DNA of 64,000 nt from Pedobacter soli (GTDB lineage: Bacteria > Bacteroidota > Bacteroidia > Sphingobacteriales > Sphingobacteriaceae), in assembly GCF_900101435.1 (NCBI RefSeq), contig NZ_FMZH01000019.1:1-64000 (forward strand), read 5' to 3'. Positions within the stretch are counted from its first letter, which is position 1. Every line of letters begins with the position of its first letter. A program made the translations under genes and the position numbers. This document shows positions 8,097-17,583 of the stretch, piece by piece. Below the pieces are notes generated by a model. That model saw nothing but the letters and a program-made list of their open reading frames with translations. It was not told the DNA's origin and did not search any database.

Positions 8097-10496
8097 TTAT
8101 TTCCTAATTTCTGCGCCAGCTTGTGCAGTTAAATTCGCGATTAATTTCTGCATGGTATTTTCAATCTGTTTGTCGGTTAAGGTCTGCTCCTCATCCTGTA
8201 AAATGAAATTTAATGCATAAGATTTTTTACCATTTGGCAATTTATCGCCCACATACACGTCAAAAACGCCAACTTCTTTAATCAGCTTCTTATCGGTTTT
8301 AAAGGCAATACCTTTTAAAGTATCGAAAGTAACCTGCTGATCGATTAATAAAGAAAGATCGCGGCGTACCTGCGGATATTTTGCAACATCTTTGTGAACG
8401 ATTTTATTTTTCTTCACGATATCGAGCAAAACTGCCCAGTCAAAATCAGCGTAGAAAACTTCAGCATTTACATCAGCCACCTTACGATCTGCCTTTGAAA
8501 CTGCTCCGAAACTTACCAATGTTTTATCGCCACGGAAATACTTAATGCCATAAGCAAAATCCTCATTCATTAAAGCATCGCTTTGGTAAGTCGTAATCCC
8601 TAAACGGGCAATAATGGCATCAACAGCCGATTTTAAGTTGTAAAATGTAGCTGGTTTCGAATTCTGGTTCCATTGCTCGCCTTGTTTTGCACCTGAAATC
8701 AACAACAATAACCGCGGACGCTCCACATACTGTCCGTTAATCAGGTGATAGGTTTTACCGAATTCGTAAAACTTCACATCCGCATTTTTACGGTTCTGAT
8801 TATAAGCTACACTTTCTAATGCAGGCATCAACAAATTCTGACGCATTACATTTAAATCGCTGCTGAGCGGATTTAAAATAAATACAGCTTCATCTATCTT
8901 TTTCGAATAGGCCGACTTGGTTAACGAATTACACAAAATCTCTGCATAACCGTTAGCACTAAGCATATCGGCAACAGTATTGTGCGTATTCTCTTTCTCT
9001 GGCTTAATGCTATAAGATAAAGAGGCATTTACCTTAGCCGGGATCTCGATATTATTATATCCATAAATACGCAAAACCTCTTCGGTAATATCGCACTCAC
9101 GCGTTACATCTACTTTAAATGAAGGTACTCTTAAAGCCAGGGTATCATCAGAAGTACTGGTAGCTGAGATACCTAAAGCGGTAATAATGTGTTTAATTTC
9201 TGCTGATGGAATATTGGCCCCAATCAACTTATTGATATTGGTATAACTTACCTCAAACTCAAACGGACGAATGTGTTTTGGATAAATATCAGAAACTGAA
9301 GAAGAAATTTCGCCGCCTGCCAGTTCTTTAATCAATAAAGCCGCATATTTTAATGCAGTAACGGTAATTTCAGGATCGGTACCACGCTCAAAACGGAAAG
9401 AAGCATCGGTTTTTAATCCGTGTCTTTTAGCTGTTTTACGTACAGAAACTGCATTAAAGTAAGCACTCTCTAAAAAGATATTCTTGGTTTCGGTATCTAC
9501 ACCCGAAGTTTTTCCACCAAAAACACCAGCTATACACATTGGCGCTTCTGTATTGCAGATCATTAAATCGTCTGCACTTAATTTACGCTCAACATCATCA
9601 AGCGTTACAAAAGGTGTACCCTCAGCAACTTTTTTAACAATCACTTTTCCACCGGCAATTTTATCGGCATCGAAAGCATGTAGCGGCTGACCTAAGCCAT
9701 GCAATACATAATTGGTAATATCTACCACATTATTAATCGGACGCAGGCCAATTACTTTAAGCTTATCTTTTAACCACTCAGGCGATTCAGTAACGGTTAC
9801 ACCAGAAATGGTAACACTGCTATAACGCGGGCATGCCTCTAAATCTTCAACCTCTACCGGAATAACCAGATTTTCGTTGTCTGTTTTAAAAGCAGTAAGA
9901 TCAGGAATTTCGTATTCGCTTCTGAAATAAGCGGCCAAATCTCTGGCTACACCTAAATGCGAAGCCGCATCGGCACGGTTAGGTGTTAACCCGATTTCGA
10001 AAACATAATCATCGTCCATTTTGAAATGATCTTTAGCCTTGATTCCCACTTCGGTATCTTCAGCTAAAACCATAATTCCATCGTGCGATTTACCCAAACC
10101 AATTTCATCTTCAGCACAGATCATCCCCTGCGAAAGTTCTCCCCTGATTTTTGATTCTTTGATTTTAAAAGGTTCGCCTTCTAAAGGATAAACGGTTGTA
10201 CCCACGGTAGCCACAACTACTTTTTGTCCGGCAGCTACGTTAGGTGCGCCACAAACAATCTGAAGGTTTTCAGTTCCGCCAACATTTACAGTAGTTACAC
10301 GTAAACGATCGGCATTAGGATGCTGCACACAGGTTAATACTTCGCCAATAACCAAACCCTCTAAGCCGCCCACAACAGGCTGCACTTTTTCTACACTTTC
10401 TACCTCCAAACCTACATTGGTGAGGATTAACGAAAGTTCCTGAGGAGTTTTGTCTATTTGTACAAATTGTTTTAACCAGTTATATGATATTTTCAT
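8097..10496 (-). CDS. pheT: Phenylalanyl-tRNA synthetase beta subunit
   Basis: The 799-residue protein has the complete PheT domain series. An N-terminal tRNA-binding EMAP-like domain lies at about 40-150 (VGGTENLQIVCGAPNV). The B3/4 editing region follows (FRFERGTDPEITVTALKYA), then B5 (VDVTRECDITEEVLRIYGYNNI), the core, and a C-terminal FDX-ACB anticodon domain (KYPQVRRDLSLLID onward). It charges tRNA-Phe as an alpha2beta2 enzyme with PheS, which is not in this window. It heads a minus-strand run with the coiled-coil gene and zapA. Confidence 0.98.
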   Translation of the reverse strand: MKISYNWLKQFVQIDKTPQELSLILTNVGLEVESVEKVQPVVGGLEGLVIGEVLTCVQHPNADRLRVTTVNVGGTENLQIVCGAPNVAAGQKVVVATVGTTVYPLEGEPFKIKESKIRGELSQGMICAEDEIGLGKSHDGIMVLAEDTEVGIKAKDHFKMDDDYVFEIGLTPNRADAASHLGVARDLAAYFRSEYEIPDLTAFKTDNENLVIPVEVEDLEACPRYSSVTISGVTVTESPEWLKDKLKVIGLRPINNVVDITNYVLHGLGQPLHAFDADKIAGGKVIVKKVAEGTPFVTLDDVERKLSADDLMICNTEAPMCIAGVFGGKTSGVDTETKNIFLESAYFNAVSVRKTAKRHGLKTDASFRFERGTDPEITVTALKYAALLIKELAGGEISSSVSDIYPKHIRPFEFEVSYTNINKLIGANIPSAEIKHIITALGISATSTSDDTLALRVPSFKVDVTRECDITEEVLRIYGYNNIEIPAKVNASLSYSIKPEKENTHNTVADMLSANGYAEILCNSLTKSAYSKKIDEAVFILNPLSSDLNVMRQNLLMPALESVAYNQNRKNADVKFYEFGKTYHLINGQYVERPRLLLLISGAKQGEQWNQNSKPATFYNLKSAVDAIIARLGITTYQSDALMNEDFAYGIKYFRGDKTLVSFGAVSKADRKVADVNAEVFYADFDWAVLLDIVKKNKIVHKDVAKYPQVRRDLSLLIDQQVTFDTLKGIAFKTDKKLIKEVGVFDVYVGDKLPNGKKSYALNFILQDEEQTLTDKQIENTMQKLIANLTAQAGAEIRK

Positions 10497-10564
10497 TTTA
10501 GAGAATCAAGTAGTGAGTATCTCGTATTGGGACAAGCCCAAAGGATAATCAATTTATTAAAACG

Positions 10565-10572
10565 CAAAGATA
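10565..10572 (-). promoter_or_regulatory. Possible -7 element of the pheT promoter
   Basis: The minus strand reads TATCTTTG, matching TAnnTTTG, about 70 bases before the pheT ATG. No TTTG is found at the ideal 19-base distance, so only half the promoter is supported. Confidence 0.45.
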
Positions 10573-10699
10573 TTATTTAAAGCCAAAAGGAGAAAGCCAA
10601 ACGGGAATAAATGATGGAAAATGGAAGAGGTATGATGGACCTGGCATTGATGTTACGTGGTCCATATCAACGTAGACCTGATATCAACCTACTTTTGAA

Positions 10700-10746
10700 G
10701 AGTTGTCGACTTTAATTGCCTGTTTGCTATTAAAAGTCGACAACTC
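10700..10746 (-). repeat. Long perfect-arm hairpin between pheT and the EEP gene
   Basis: GAGTTGTCGACTTTAAT and ATTAAAAGTCGACAACTC are inverted copies with one extra base, flanking a 12-base loop. The hairpin lies 8 bases after the EEP-family stop and probably acts as its terminator, though the U tract is absent. The rest of 10497-10699 holds short TATCAAC repeats and no gene. Confidence 0.6.
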
Positions 10747-10754
10747 TACCCCTC

Positions 10755-11591
10755 CTAAAACCAAAGTCTGGCAAAAACAGGTAAATGATCTGAGTAATAT
10801 CTTTTCTCCTTACTATCTGATAGTACAGCAAACTTCTGCACTTTAAATCCTTTGTTTACAAAAATGTAATCGATACGGTCTTTCAAGTCGCTATCAAAGT
10901 GAAAAGCATTAAAAGTACCGGTTGGTCCGTAAGGTTTTTCGGCCGAAACTTCTTTTGCATCAATCAGGAAGGATTTGATGGTCGCAATGGCTTCAGTTTC
11001 TGGTGTTACATTTAAATCGCCTGTAAAAACAACAGGCAGAGTTGGGGCAATTTGCTGTATTTTTTGCTTTAATAATTTGGCCGATTCAATTCTGGCCTGA
11101 ACGCCAATATGATCGTAGTGCGTATTAAAAACCAGAAACTCTTTTTTATTCAGTTTATCATACAGCCTTACCCAGCTACACACCCGGTTAAGCGCAGCAT
11201 CCCAGCCTTTTGATGGCACATCAGGTGTTTCTGATAACCAGAAAGTTCCACCATCTTTTTTAGTAAAACGGTCTTTATCATAATAAACTGCAGAGAATTC
11301 GCCTTTTCTTTTGCCGTCGTCACGGCCTACACCTACCACATCAAAATTTGAATCTTCCAGTAAAGCATCAAATTGCTCGGGCAAGGCTTCCTGAACGCAA
11401 AGAATATCGGCATCGTGAAATTTCACCAGGGCCTTAACATTATCTTTACGATTAGGCCAGGCATTTACCCCATCTGATGCAACATTTAAACGGATATTAT
11501 AGGTTATAATATTAACAGGTGTACCCTTTTTCTGGGCAAAAGCTGCCACTGTTAGCAACAGGGCAATAGGAAGAATTAATAATCTTTTCAT
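10755..11591 (-). CDS. Secreted endonuclease/exonuclease/phosphatase family protein
   Basis: The 278-residue protein starts at ATG 11591, giving a clean signal peptide (MKRLLILPIALLLTVAAFAQ). The body has the DNase I-like metal-phosphodiesterase motifs in order: NIRLNV near the start, CVQEALPEQ (metal Glu), FNTHYDHIG (catalytic His), FTGDLNVTPE (Asp/Asn pair) and YYSDHLPVFARL (Asp-His at the C terminus). All key residues are present, so it should be active outside the cytoplasm. The substrate could be DNA, a phospholipid head group or another phosphodiester; sequence alone does not decide. Confidence 0.88.
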   Translation of the reverse strand: MKRLLILPIALLLTVAAFAQKKGTPVNIITYNIRLNVASDGVNAWPNRKDNVKALVKFHDADILCVQEALPEQFDALLEDSNFDVVGVGRDDGKRKGEFSAVYYDKDRFTKKDGGTFWLSETPDVPSKGWDAALNRVCSWVRLYDKLNKKEFLVFNTHYDHIGVQARIESAKLLKQKIQQIAPTLPVVFTGDLNVTPETEAIATIKSFLIDAKEVSAEKPYGPTGTFNAFHFDSDLKDRIDYIFVNKGFKVQKFAVLSDSKEKRYYSDHLPVFARLWF

Positions 11592-11698
11592 TTGTGTATA
11601 ATTGTGCTTAATCACTGTCGCCATTCCGGCGCATAAATTTAATAAGCTGCGATGATAACAATTTAAGATTAATTCTACTTTACCCAGTTAATATATTT

Positions 11699-12397
11699 TT
11701 AAATTAAATCTTCATCCCTGTAACTATAATAATTGTTACGGGCAAAAATAATGTGATCGACCACAAAAAGACCAAGCATTCGGCCCGATGCAACAAGATC
11801 GCGCGTAAGTTTATTGTCGCTATCGCTTGGCTTTAAATTACCTGACGGATGGTTGTGGGCCAATATGGTATTTGCTGCATTATTTTCGAGGGCGATTTTA
11901 AAGATGATTTTCGGATCGGCGATGGTTCCGGCCTGCCCGCCTTTGCTGATTTGGAATTTACCAATTACGTGATTTGACCTGTTTAAAAGCAGTATCCAAA
12001 ATTCTTCGTAATGAAGATCTTCGAAAGTCTGGTGCATATAATTATAGGCCTGCCTGGCTGTAGTAACCTGCACAACCTGTTCATCGTCGGTCTCTTTGCG
12101 GCGCAAACCCAATTCCAGTGCAGCGATAATCGTAAGTGCTTTTGCTTCACCAATTCCCTTAAACCTGGATAGTTCCTGAATAGAAGCCTTGCCCAGCCGA
12201 ACTAAATTGTTATCGTAAAAAGCCAGAATCCGTTTGCTGAGATCAAGGGCCGTTTCATTCTTATTGCCAGAACCGATTAGAATGGCAATTAATTCGGCAT
12301 CTGTTAAATACCTTCTGCCATGTTGCAAAAGCCTTTCGCGAGGCCGGTCGGCCTCAGCCCATAACTTAATGCCTAACTTTTGTTTGTTGTTTTCCAT
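11699..12397 (-). CDS. radC: RadC family (UPF0758) JAB-domain protein
   Basis: The 232-residue protein starts at ATG 12397 (MENNKQKLGIK). An N-terminal helix-hairpin-helix part (SRFKGIGEAKALTI) is followed by a JAB/MPN metal site (ILAHNHPSGNLKPSDSDNKL: HxHPSG...SxxD). The name radC is historical; a repair role was not upheld in E. coli and the biochemical function remains open. The ATG lies only about 17 bases after the U tract of the rpsT terminator, so expression needs readthrough or a promoter buried in the hairpin. Confidence 0.9.
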   Translation of the reverse strand: MENNKQKLGIKLWAEADRPRERLLQHGRRYLTDAELIAILIGSGNKNETALDLSKRILAFYDNNLVRLGKASIQELSRFKGIGEAKALTIIAALELGLRRKETDDEQVVQVTTARQAYNYMHQTFEDLHYEEFWILLLNRSNHVIGKFQISKGGQAGTIADPKIIFKIALENNAANTILAHNHPSGNLKPSDSDNKLTRDLVASGRMLGLFVVDHIIFARNNYYSYRDEDLI

Positions 12398-12406
12398 TTT
12401 TTTCGA

Positions 12407-12442
12407 CAAAAAAAGGCATCCCAACTTTTGGTTGGGATGCCT
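12407..12442 (-). terminator. Terminator of rpsT
   Basis: An 11-bp perfect stem, GGCATCCCAAC with GTTGGGATGCC and a short CAAAA-type loop, is followed on the minus strand by TTTTTTTG. It lies 26 bases after the rpsT stop and ends just ahead of the radC ATG. Confidence 0.95.
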
Positions 12443-12468
12443 TTTACTAATATCGTAAAAAAATTGGC

Positions 12469-12723
12469 TTATTTTAAACCGTTAACGAATTTCGTTAATT
12501 TTGATTTGTTGTTAGCCGCTTTGTTTTTGTGGATGATGTTCTTTTTAGCTAAACGATCTAACATAGAGATTACTTTAGGCAATAAATCAGAAGCAGATTT
12601 TTTGTCTTCTGCAGCACGTAATCTTTTAATGAAAGTACGTGTAGTTTTTGCCTGATATCTGTTACGTAAACGTTTTGTTGCGTTTGCTCTAATTCTTTTT
12701 AATGAAGATTTATGATTTGCCAT
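12469..12723 (-). CDS. rpsT: 30S ribosomal protein S20
   Basis: The 84-residue basic protein begins MANHKSSLKRIRANATKRLR and keeps the S20 length and Lys/Arg-rich helical layout (TFIKRLRAAEDKK, NIIHKNKAANNKSKL). S20 binds 16S rRNA early in small-subunit assembly. It is a single-gene unit with a promoter at 12773-12804 and a strong terminator. Confidence 0.97.
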   Translation of the reverse strand: MANHKSSLKRIRANATKRLRNRYQAKTTRTFIKRLRAAEDKKSASDLLPKVISMLDRLAKKNIIHKNKAANNKSKLTKFVNGLK

Positions 12724-12772
12724 TTCTATTTAGCCTTTTATTTTTCTTAATCGTTTCCTATAATTCGGGTTG

Positions 12773-12804
12773 CAAATATAGAATTAATGTTTTAAAAATA
12801 CAAA
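12773..12804 (-). promoter_or_regulatory. rpsT promoter
   Basis: On the minus strand TTTG (12804-12801), a 20-base spacer and TATATTTG (12780-12773) match the Bacteroidota sigma-A form. Transcription would start near 12766, giving a leader of about 43 bases. Confidence 0.75.
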
Positions 12805-12966
12805 ACACTTTTAACTTTTTTATTTACTAAAATTCAGCCCGCTTACCGAACCGCAAAAATACACTAAATTTATTCATTAATAATACTTTAAGCGCTTACA
12901 ATAAAAATTAATTTCGATTAAGAAAACAGCCCTAAAAATACTATTTTTGGGCAAAACCCTTTTTGA

Positions 12967-13545
12967 GTGAAAAAACGAATAGCCATCTTTGCATCAGGTT
13001 CTGGCTCAAATGCCCAGAAACTGATGGAGCATTTCAAGCGGAGTAATGAGATAGAAATTTCTTTGGTACTAACCAATAATGCCGAAGCCTATGTATTACA
13101 AAGAGCCGACAACTTTGAAATCCCTACCCATGTTTTCGATAAAAATGAGTTTTATAAAACCGATGAGGTAATAGAACTGCTCAAGAATCTGGAAATAGAT
13201 TTCATTGTGCTTGCAGGCTTCCTTTGGCTTATTCCTAAAAGCTTAATCCACGCCTACCCTGGCCGCATTGTCAATATACACCCTGCTATTTTACCCAAAT
13301 TTGGAGGTAAGGGTATGTATGGCGACCATGTACACAATGCTGTAATTGCTGCCGGCGAATCTGAAGGTGGTATCACCATTCATTACGTTAACGAAAATTA
13401 CGATGAAGGCGAATACATTTACCAGGCCCGTTATAAGATCGACAAAAACGACAGTTTGGAGATGGTTAAATTTAAGGGGCAACAACTGGAGCATCAGCAC
13501 TATCCGCGCGTTGTTGAAAGCATTGTAAAGAAAATCAGCAAATAA
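12967..13545 (+). CDS. purN: Phosphoribosylglycinamide formyltransferase
   Basis: The 192-residue enzyme starts at GTG 12967. It transfers a formyl group from 10-formyl-THF to GAR in purine synthesis. Visible motifs are the GAR phosphate site (FASGSGSNAQKL) and the catalytic Asn-His (VNIHPAILPKFGGKGMYG), then the Asp loop (NENYDEGEYIYQ). The full family length is present. It is monocistronic with a hairpin terminator and lies upstream of purH, another purine gene, about 340 bases away. Confidence 0.95.
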   Translation: MKKRIAIFASGSGSNAQKLMEHFKRSNEIEISLVLTNNAEAYVLQRADNFEIPTHVFDKNEFYKTDEVIELLKNLEIDFIVLAGFLWLIPKSLIHAYPGRIVNIHPAILPKFGGKGMYGDHVHNAVIAAGESEGGITIHYVNENYDEGEYIYQARYKIDKNDSLEMVKFKGQQLEHQHYPRVVESIVKKISK

Positions 13546-13579
13546 CCATCATCCGCAGATTATAACTGGTATTGTTCAA

Positions 13580-13612
13580 CTGCATTAGCCTGACTAAATG
13601 CAGGTATTTTTT
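13580..13612 (+). terminator. Probable terminator of purN
   Basis: CTGCATTA and TAAATGCAG pair around GCCTGAC and are followed by GTATTTTTTG. The stem carries one bulged base. The rest of the 318-base purN-purH gap is AT-rich with no other gene. Confidence 0.6.
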
Positions 13613-13858
13613 GTTATACCTTATACTTATAATGCAAAGCATATACATATAATAGTGTAAGCCGGTTTTAAACTCAACTGTCAACCTTAAAAACAGATTT
13701 TTGCTTAATTACTTAAAATCATCATATCGGCGACTACTTAAACATTTATAACTAGTAATTTAGCAACATTTAACAGATCAAAATATTCTTTTTGTTTTTT
13801 TAATCTGGCAGGTAATTTTTTACCAATAAAACATAATAAAAAAACAATCCTGTTTTAC

Positions 13859-13866
13859 TACCTTTG
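13859..13866 (+). promoter_or_regulatory. purH -7 promoter element
   Basis: TACCTTTG matches TAnnTTTG and lies 22 bases before the purH ATG, so the leader would be only about 15 bases. No clear -33 TTTG is seen. The element argues that translation starts at 13888 and not at the upstream in-frame TTG (13864). Confidence 0.6.
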
Positions 13867-13887
13867 CGGCTCAAAATTTACAGTAAA

Positions 13888-15414
13888 ATGAGTCAGCCAA
13901 TTAAGATTAAAAACGCTTTAATTTCAGTATATTATAAAGATGGTTTAGAACCATTGGTAAAATTGTTAGCCGCACAGGGAGTACAGTTATTCTCTACAGG
14001 TGGAACCGAACAATTTATCAAAGATTTAAACCTTCCGGTTACGGCGGTTGAGGATTTAACAGGATATCCTTCTATTTTAGGCGGACGTGTTAAAACTTTA
14101 CACCCAAAAGTATTTGGCGGTATTTTAAACCGCAGGGCTTTAACCGGCGACCAGGAGCAGATTGCTGAATATGAAATTCCGGAAATTGATCTGGTAATTG
14201 TTGATTTATACCCATTTGAAGAAACCGTAAAAGCTGGCGGCACACCTGAAGAGATTATCGAAAAAATCGATATCGGTGGTATTTCATTAATCCGTGCAGC
14301 GGCGAAAAACTTTAACGATGTGGTTATCATTGCATCGAAAAACGACTACCCTACCTTACAGGCACAATTAGAAGCGCAAAATGGCGAAACTACTTTAGCA
14401 CAGCGTAAATCGTTTGCTAAAACTGCATTCCATACTTCTTCGCACTACGATACGGCTATTTTCAACTATTTTAACCAGGAAGAGCCACTTGATGTTTTTA
14501 AACAAAGCGTAACTGAAGCTAAAACTTTGCGTTATGGCGAAAACCCTCACCAGGGAGCTGTATTTTATGGCGACTTAGAAGCTATGTTTACCAAATTAAA
14601 CGGTAAAGAACTTTCTTACAACAATTTGGTTGATGTGGATGCCGCTGTTGCCTTAATTGACGAATTCCAGGATCCAACCTTTGCAATCTTAAAACATACC
14701 AACGCTTGCGGTATTGCTTCACGCCCAACCGTAAAACAAGCCTGGATTGATGCCTTAGCCTGCGATCCGGTTTCTGCTTTCGGTGGTGTTTTAATTACCA
14801 ACGTTGAAGTTGATTTAGCTACAGCTGAAGAAATTAACAACCTGTTTTTTGAAGTATTGATTGCACCTGCTTACCAGCCAGAAGCTGTTGAGTTGTTCAG
14901 CAAAAAGAAAAACCGCGTAATTTTAAAACGCAATGAGGTTGAGTTGAGCAAAAAACAATTTAAAACCTTATTAAACGGCGTAATTGAGCAGGATAAAGAT
15001 TTAATTATCGAGGGTCCGGAGCAAATGACAACCGTTACCGATAAAGCACCTACTGCACAAGAATTAAAAGATTTATATTTCGCTAATAAAATTGTAAAAC
15101 ACACTAAATCGAACACTATTGTTTTGGTTAAGAATGACGTGTTAATTGCAAGCGGTGTTGGCCAAACCTCACGTGTGGATGCTTTAAGACAAGCGATCGA
15201 AAAAGCGGCTTCATTTGGTTTCAGTGTACAAGGTGCTGCAATGGCTTCTGACGCCTTCTTCCCTTTCCCTGATTGTGTTGAAATTGCTGCCGACGCAGGA
15301 ATTACCGCGGTTTTACAACCAGGTGGATCAATTAAAGATGCCGATTCTGTTGCAAAAGCAAACGAGAAAGGTATTGCTATGGTTACCACTGGTGTAAGAC
15401 ACTTTAAACACTAA
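13888..15414 (+). CDS. purH: Bifunctional AICAR transformylase/IMP cyclohydrolase
   Basis: The 508-residue enzyme performs the last two steps of IMP synthesis. The N-terminal third is the MGS-like cyclohydrolase (LFSTGGTEQFIKDL, YPSILGGRVKTLHPKVFGG). The rest is the transformylase with LRYGENPHQGAVF, the catalytic LKHTNACGIA and the C-terminal SDAFFPFPD. Both halves look intact. The start at ATG 13888 gives MSQPIKIKNALISV, matching the family N terminus. A terminator follows at 15431. Confidence 0.97.
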   Translation: MSQPIKIKNALISVYYKDGLEPLVKLLAAQGVQLFSTGGTEQFIKDLNLPVTAVEDLTGYPSILGGRVKTLHPKVFGGILNRRALTGDQEQIAEYEIPEIDLVIVDLYPFEETVKAGGTPEEIIEKIDIGGISLIRAAAKNFNDVVIIASKNDYPTLQAQLEAQNGETTLAQRKSFAKTAFHTSSHYDTAIFNYFNQEEPLDVFKQSVTEAKTLRYGENPHQGAVFYGDLEAMFTKLNGKELSYNNLVDVDAAVALIDEFQDPTFAILKHTNACGIASRPTVKQAWIDALACDPVSAFGGVLITNVEVDLATAEEINNLFFEVLIAPAYQPEAVELFSKKKNRVILKRNEVELSKKQFKTLLNGVIEQDKDLIIEGPEQMTTVTDKAPTAQELKDLYFANKIVKHTKSNTIVLVKNDVLIASGVGQTSRVDALRQAIEKAASFGFSVQGAAMASDAFFPFPDCVEIAADAGITAVLQPGGSIKDADSVAKANEKGIAMVTTGVRHFKH

Positions 15415-15430
15415 TATAAGCATAAAGCTG

Positions 15431-15474
15431 AAAGACTAAAGCTTAAAGCACCCTGCATAAGCGTTAGTCTTTTT
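15431..15474 (+). terminator. Terminator of purH
   Basis: AAAGACTAA-GCTTA and TAAGC-TTAGTCTTT form a long imperfect stem ending in TTTTT, 17 bases after the purH stop. Confidence 0.8.
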
Positions 15475-15625
15475 GAATTTATTTAAACTTTAATTTCCTA
15501 AAACATTTTAATTGCCTAAAAAACAATTTAATGCTTAAAGAAAATAGAAGTTAAAACAATAAAAAAGCTATTTTTACATTAGGAATAGTATACATTTATT
15601 AAAATTAAAGAAACATACCTCATAC

Positions 15626-16648
15626 ATGGGATTATTTAACTGGTTTACGCAAGAAGTTGCCATTGATTTGGGCACTGCGAATACCCTAATTATACATAAC
15701 GACAAAGTGGTGGTGGATGAGCCATCAATTGTTGCTTTTGACCGCACTACAAACAAAGTTATTGCAATTGGTCGCCAGGCCATGCAAATGGAGGGTAAAA
15801 CCCACGATAATATTAAAACCGTTCGTCCGCTAAAGGATGGTGTAATTGCCGATTTCAACGCTGCTGAAGCCATGATTAAAGGTATGATCCGCATGCTTAA
15901 CGGTGGTAAAGGCTGGATGTTCCCGTCGTTACGTATGGTAATTTGTATCCCATCTGGTATTACCGAGGTAGAAAAACGTGCAGTACGCGACTCGGCCGAG
16001 ATTGCCGGTGCTAAAGAAGTTTACTTAATACATGAGCCAATGGCTGCTGCTGTAGGTATTGGTATCGATGTGGAAGAACCTATGGGTAATATGATTATCG
16101 ATATCGGTGGTGGTACTACCGAGATTGCGGTAATTGCTTTGTCTGGTATTGTTTGCGATCAATCAATCCGCGTTGCAGGAGATAACTTCGACTCTGACAT
16201 TGTAAACTATATCCGTCGCCAGCACAACATTATGATTGGTGACCGTACTGCTGAGAAAATTAAAATCGAAGTTGGTGCAGCTTTACCTGAATTACAGGAT
16301 GCCCCTTCTGACTTTGCTGTTCAAGGTCGTGATTTAATGACCGGTGTACCTAAACAAATTACAGTTTCTTATACCGAAATTGCACACTGTCTGGATAAAT
16401 CGATCTCTAAAATTGAAGAAGCGATTTTAAAAGCATTGGAGATTACCCCTCCTGAACTTTCTGCCGATATTTACCAAACCGGTATTTATTTAACAGGTGG
16501 TGGTGCCTTATTAAGAGGATTAGACAAACGTGTGGCTGCTAAAACAAAATTACCGGTACACGTGGCAGAAGATCCGCTTCGTGCAGTAGTTCGCGGTACT
16601 GGTATCGCCTTAAAAAATATTGGCGGATATAAATTCTTGATGCAATAA
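15626..16648 (+). CDS. mreB: Rod shape-determining protein MreB
   Basis: The 340-residue actin homologue forms membrane filaments that guide lateral wall synthesis. Motifs include phosphate 1 (IDLGTANTLI), phosphate 2 (IDIGGGTTEIAVIAL) and the adenosine loop (YLTGGGALLRGLDKRV). It leads the run mreB-mreC-mreD-mrdA-rodA, the standard elongasome operon. The organism is therefore expected to be a rod. Confidence 0.98.
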   Translation: MGLFNWFTQEVAIDLGTANTLIIHNDKVVVDEPSIVAFDRTTNKVIAIGRQAMQMEGKTHDNIKTVRPLKDGVIADFNAAEAMIKGMIRMLNGGKGWMFPSLRMVICIPSGITEVEKRAVRDSAEIAGAKEVYLIHEPMAAAVGIGIDVEEPMGNMIIDIGGGTTEIAVIALSGIVCDQSIRVAGDNFDSDIVNYIRRQHNIMIGDRTAEKIKIEVGAALPELQDAPSDFAVQGRDLMTGVPKQITVSYTEIAHCLDKSISKIEEAILKALEITPPELSADIYQTGIYLTGGGALLRGLDKRVAAKTKLPVHVAEDPLRAVVRGTGIALKNIGGYKFLMQ

Positions 16649-16743
16649 CATTTAGTTTGGAGTTGAGGGTTTTGAGTTTGGAGTTTTCCACTCCTACATC
16701 AAACTTTTAACTCATAACTCCAAGCTTTTAACTCCAAGCTCAA

Positions 16744-17583
16744 ATGCGTAACCTTTGGATTTTCATCAGCAGATACAACGCATTTTTCCTGTTTATTATC
16801 TTTTTTACGATAGGGATTTACCTAACGGTGAAAAACAATGCCTACCAGCGTAGTGTAACCTTAAATTCTTCAAACGAAGTAGTAGGTACCGCATACGAAA
16901 GGCTGAATGTTTTTAAACGCTATTTAAACCTGGGAATGGTAAACGATAGCCTTGCAGCCGAAAATGCCAAACTTAAAACCCGCTTATTGGGTTTAACTAC
17001 CGTTGATAGTGCTAAAGATGTTAAGGTAATTGATACTGTTACCAATCAGCAATATTCTTACCTGGCAGCTAAGGTGGTTAAAAACTCCATTACCCTTCGC
17101 AACAACGTAATGACCATTAATAAAGGTACGGTTGACGGGATTAAAAGCGGGATGGCTGTAATTGCGCCGCAAAAAGGTGTTGTAGGCTTTATCCGCGATG
17201 TTTCAGCCCATTTAGCCACTATCCAATCGCTGTTGCATAAAGACACCCGAATTAGTGTTGTGCTAAAAAAGAACAATGCCCTGGGTTCTTTAGTTTGGGG
17301 TGATGGCAATTTCGACATTAAGAAAGCACTTATTAAGGGAGTACCCAACCACATTAAAATGCAGGTGGGCGATACAGTTGTTACCTCCGGTTTTGCTTCT
17401 TTCCCTGCCGGGATTTTGGTAGGTAGAATTACCAAACCCAATGTGGCCACTAACGATAATTTCTTATCGGGAGAATTGAATTTATTTACAGATTTTAGCA
17501 CATTGCAATATGTATATGTGGTTAAAGATAAACTCGCTGACGAGCAAAAAGCTTTAGAAAGCCTAGCTAAGCCCAATGAATAG
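16744..17583 (+). CDS. mreC: Rod shape-determining protein MreC
   Basis: The 279-residue protein has one N-terminal membrane helix (FFLFIIFFTIGIYLTV), a short coiled coil (LNLGMVNDSLAAENAKLKT) and a two-domain beta-barrel periplasmic part (INKGTVDGIKSGMAVIAP, GVPNHIKMQVGDTVVTSG). It links MreB to the wall synthases. Its last bases overlap mreD by 8 nt, implying coupled translation. The 95 bases after mreB hold short repeats of GAGTTTGGAGTT type. Confidence 0.95.
   Translation: MRNLWIFISRYNAFFLFIIFFTIGIYLTVKNNAYQRSVTLNSSNEVVGTAYERLNVFKRYLNLGMVNDSLAAENAKLKTRLLGLTTVDSAKDVKVIDTVTNQQYSYLAAKVVKNSITLRNNVMTINKGTVDGIKSGMAVIAPQKGVVGFIRDVSAHLATIQSLLHKDTRISVVLKKNNALGSLVWGDGNFDIKKALIKGVPNHIKMQVGDTVVTSGFASFPAGILVGRITKPNVATNDNFLSGELNLFTDFSTLQYVYVVKDKLADEQKALESLAKPNE

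Noticed and set aside
14871..15389. 172-residue antisense frame inside purH
   Set aside because: It is the opposite strand of a well-conserved enzyme gene; low-complexity Ser/Ala/Thr wording and no start context.
17058..17576. 172-residue antisense frame inside mreC
   Set aside because: Shadow of the operon gene on the other strand, with no ribosome site or family resemblance.
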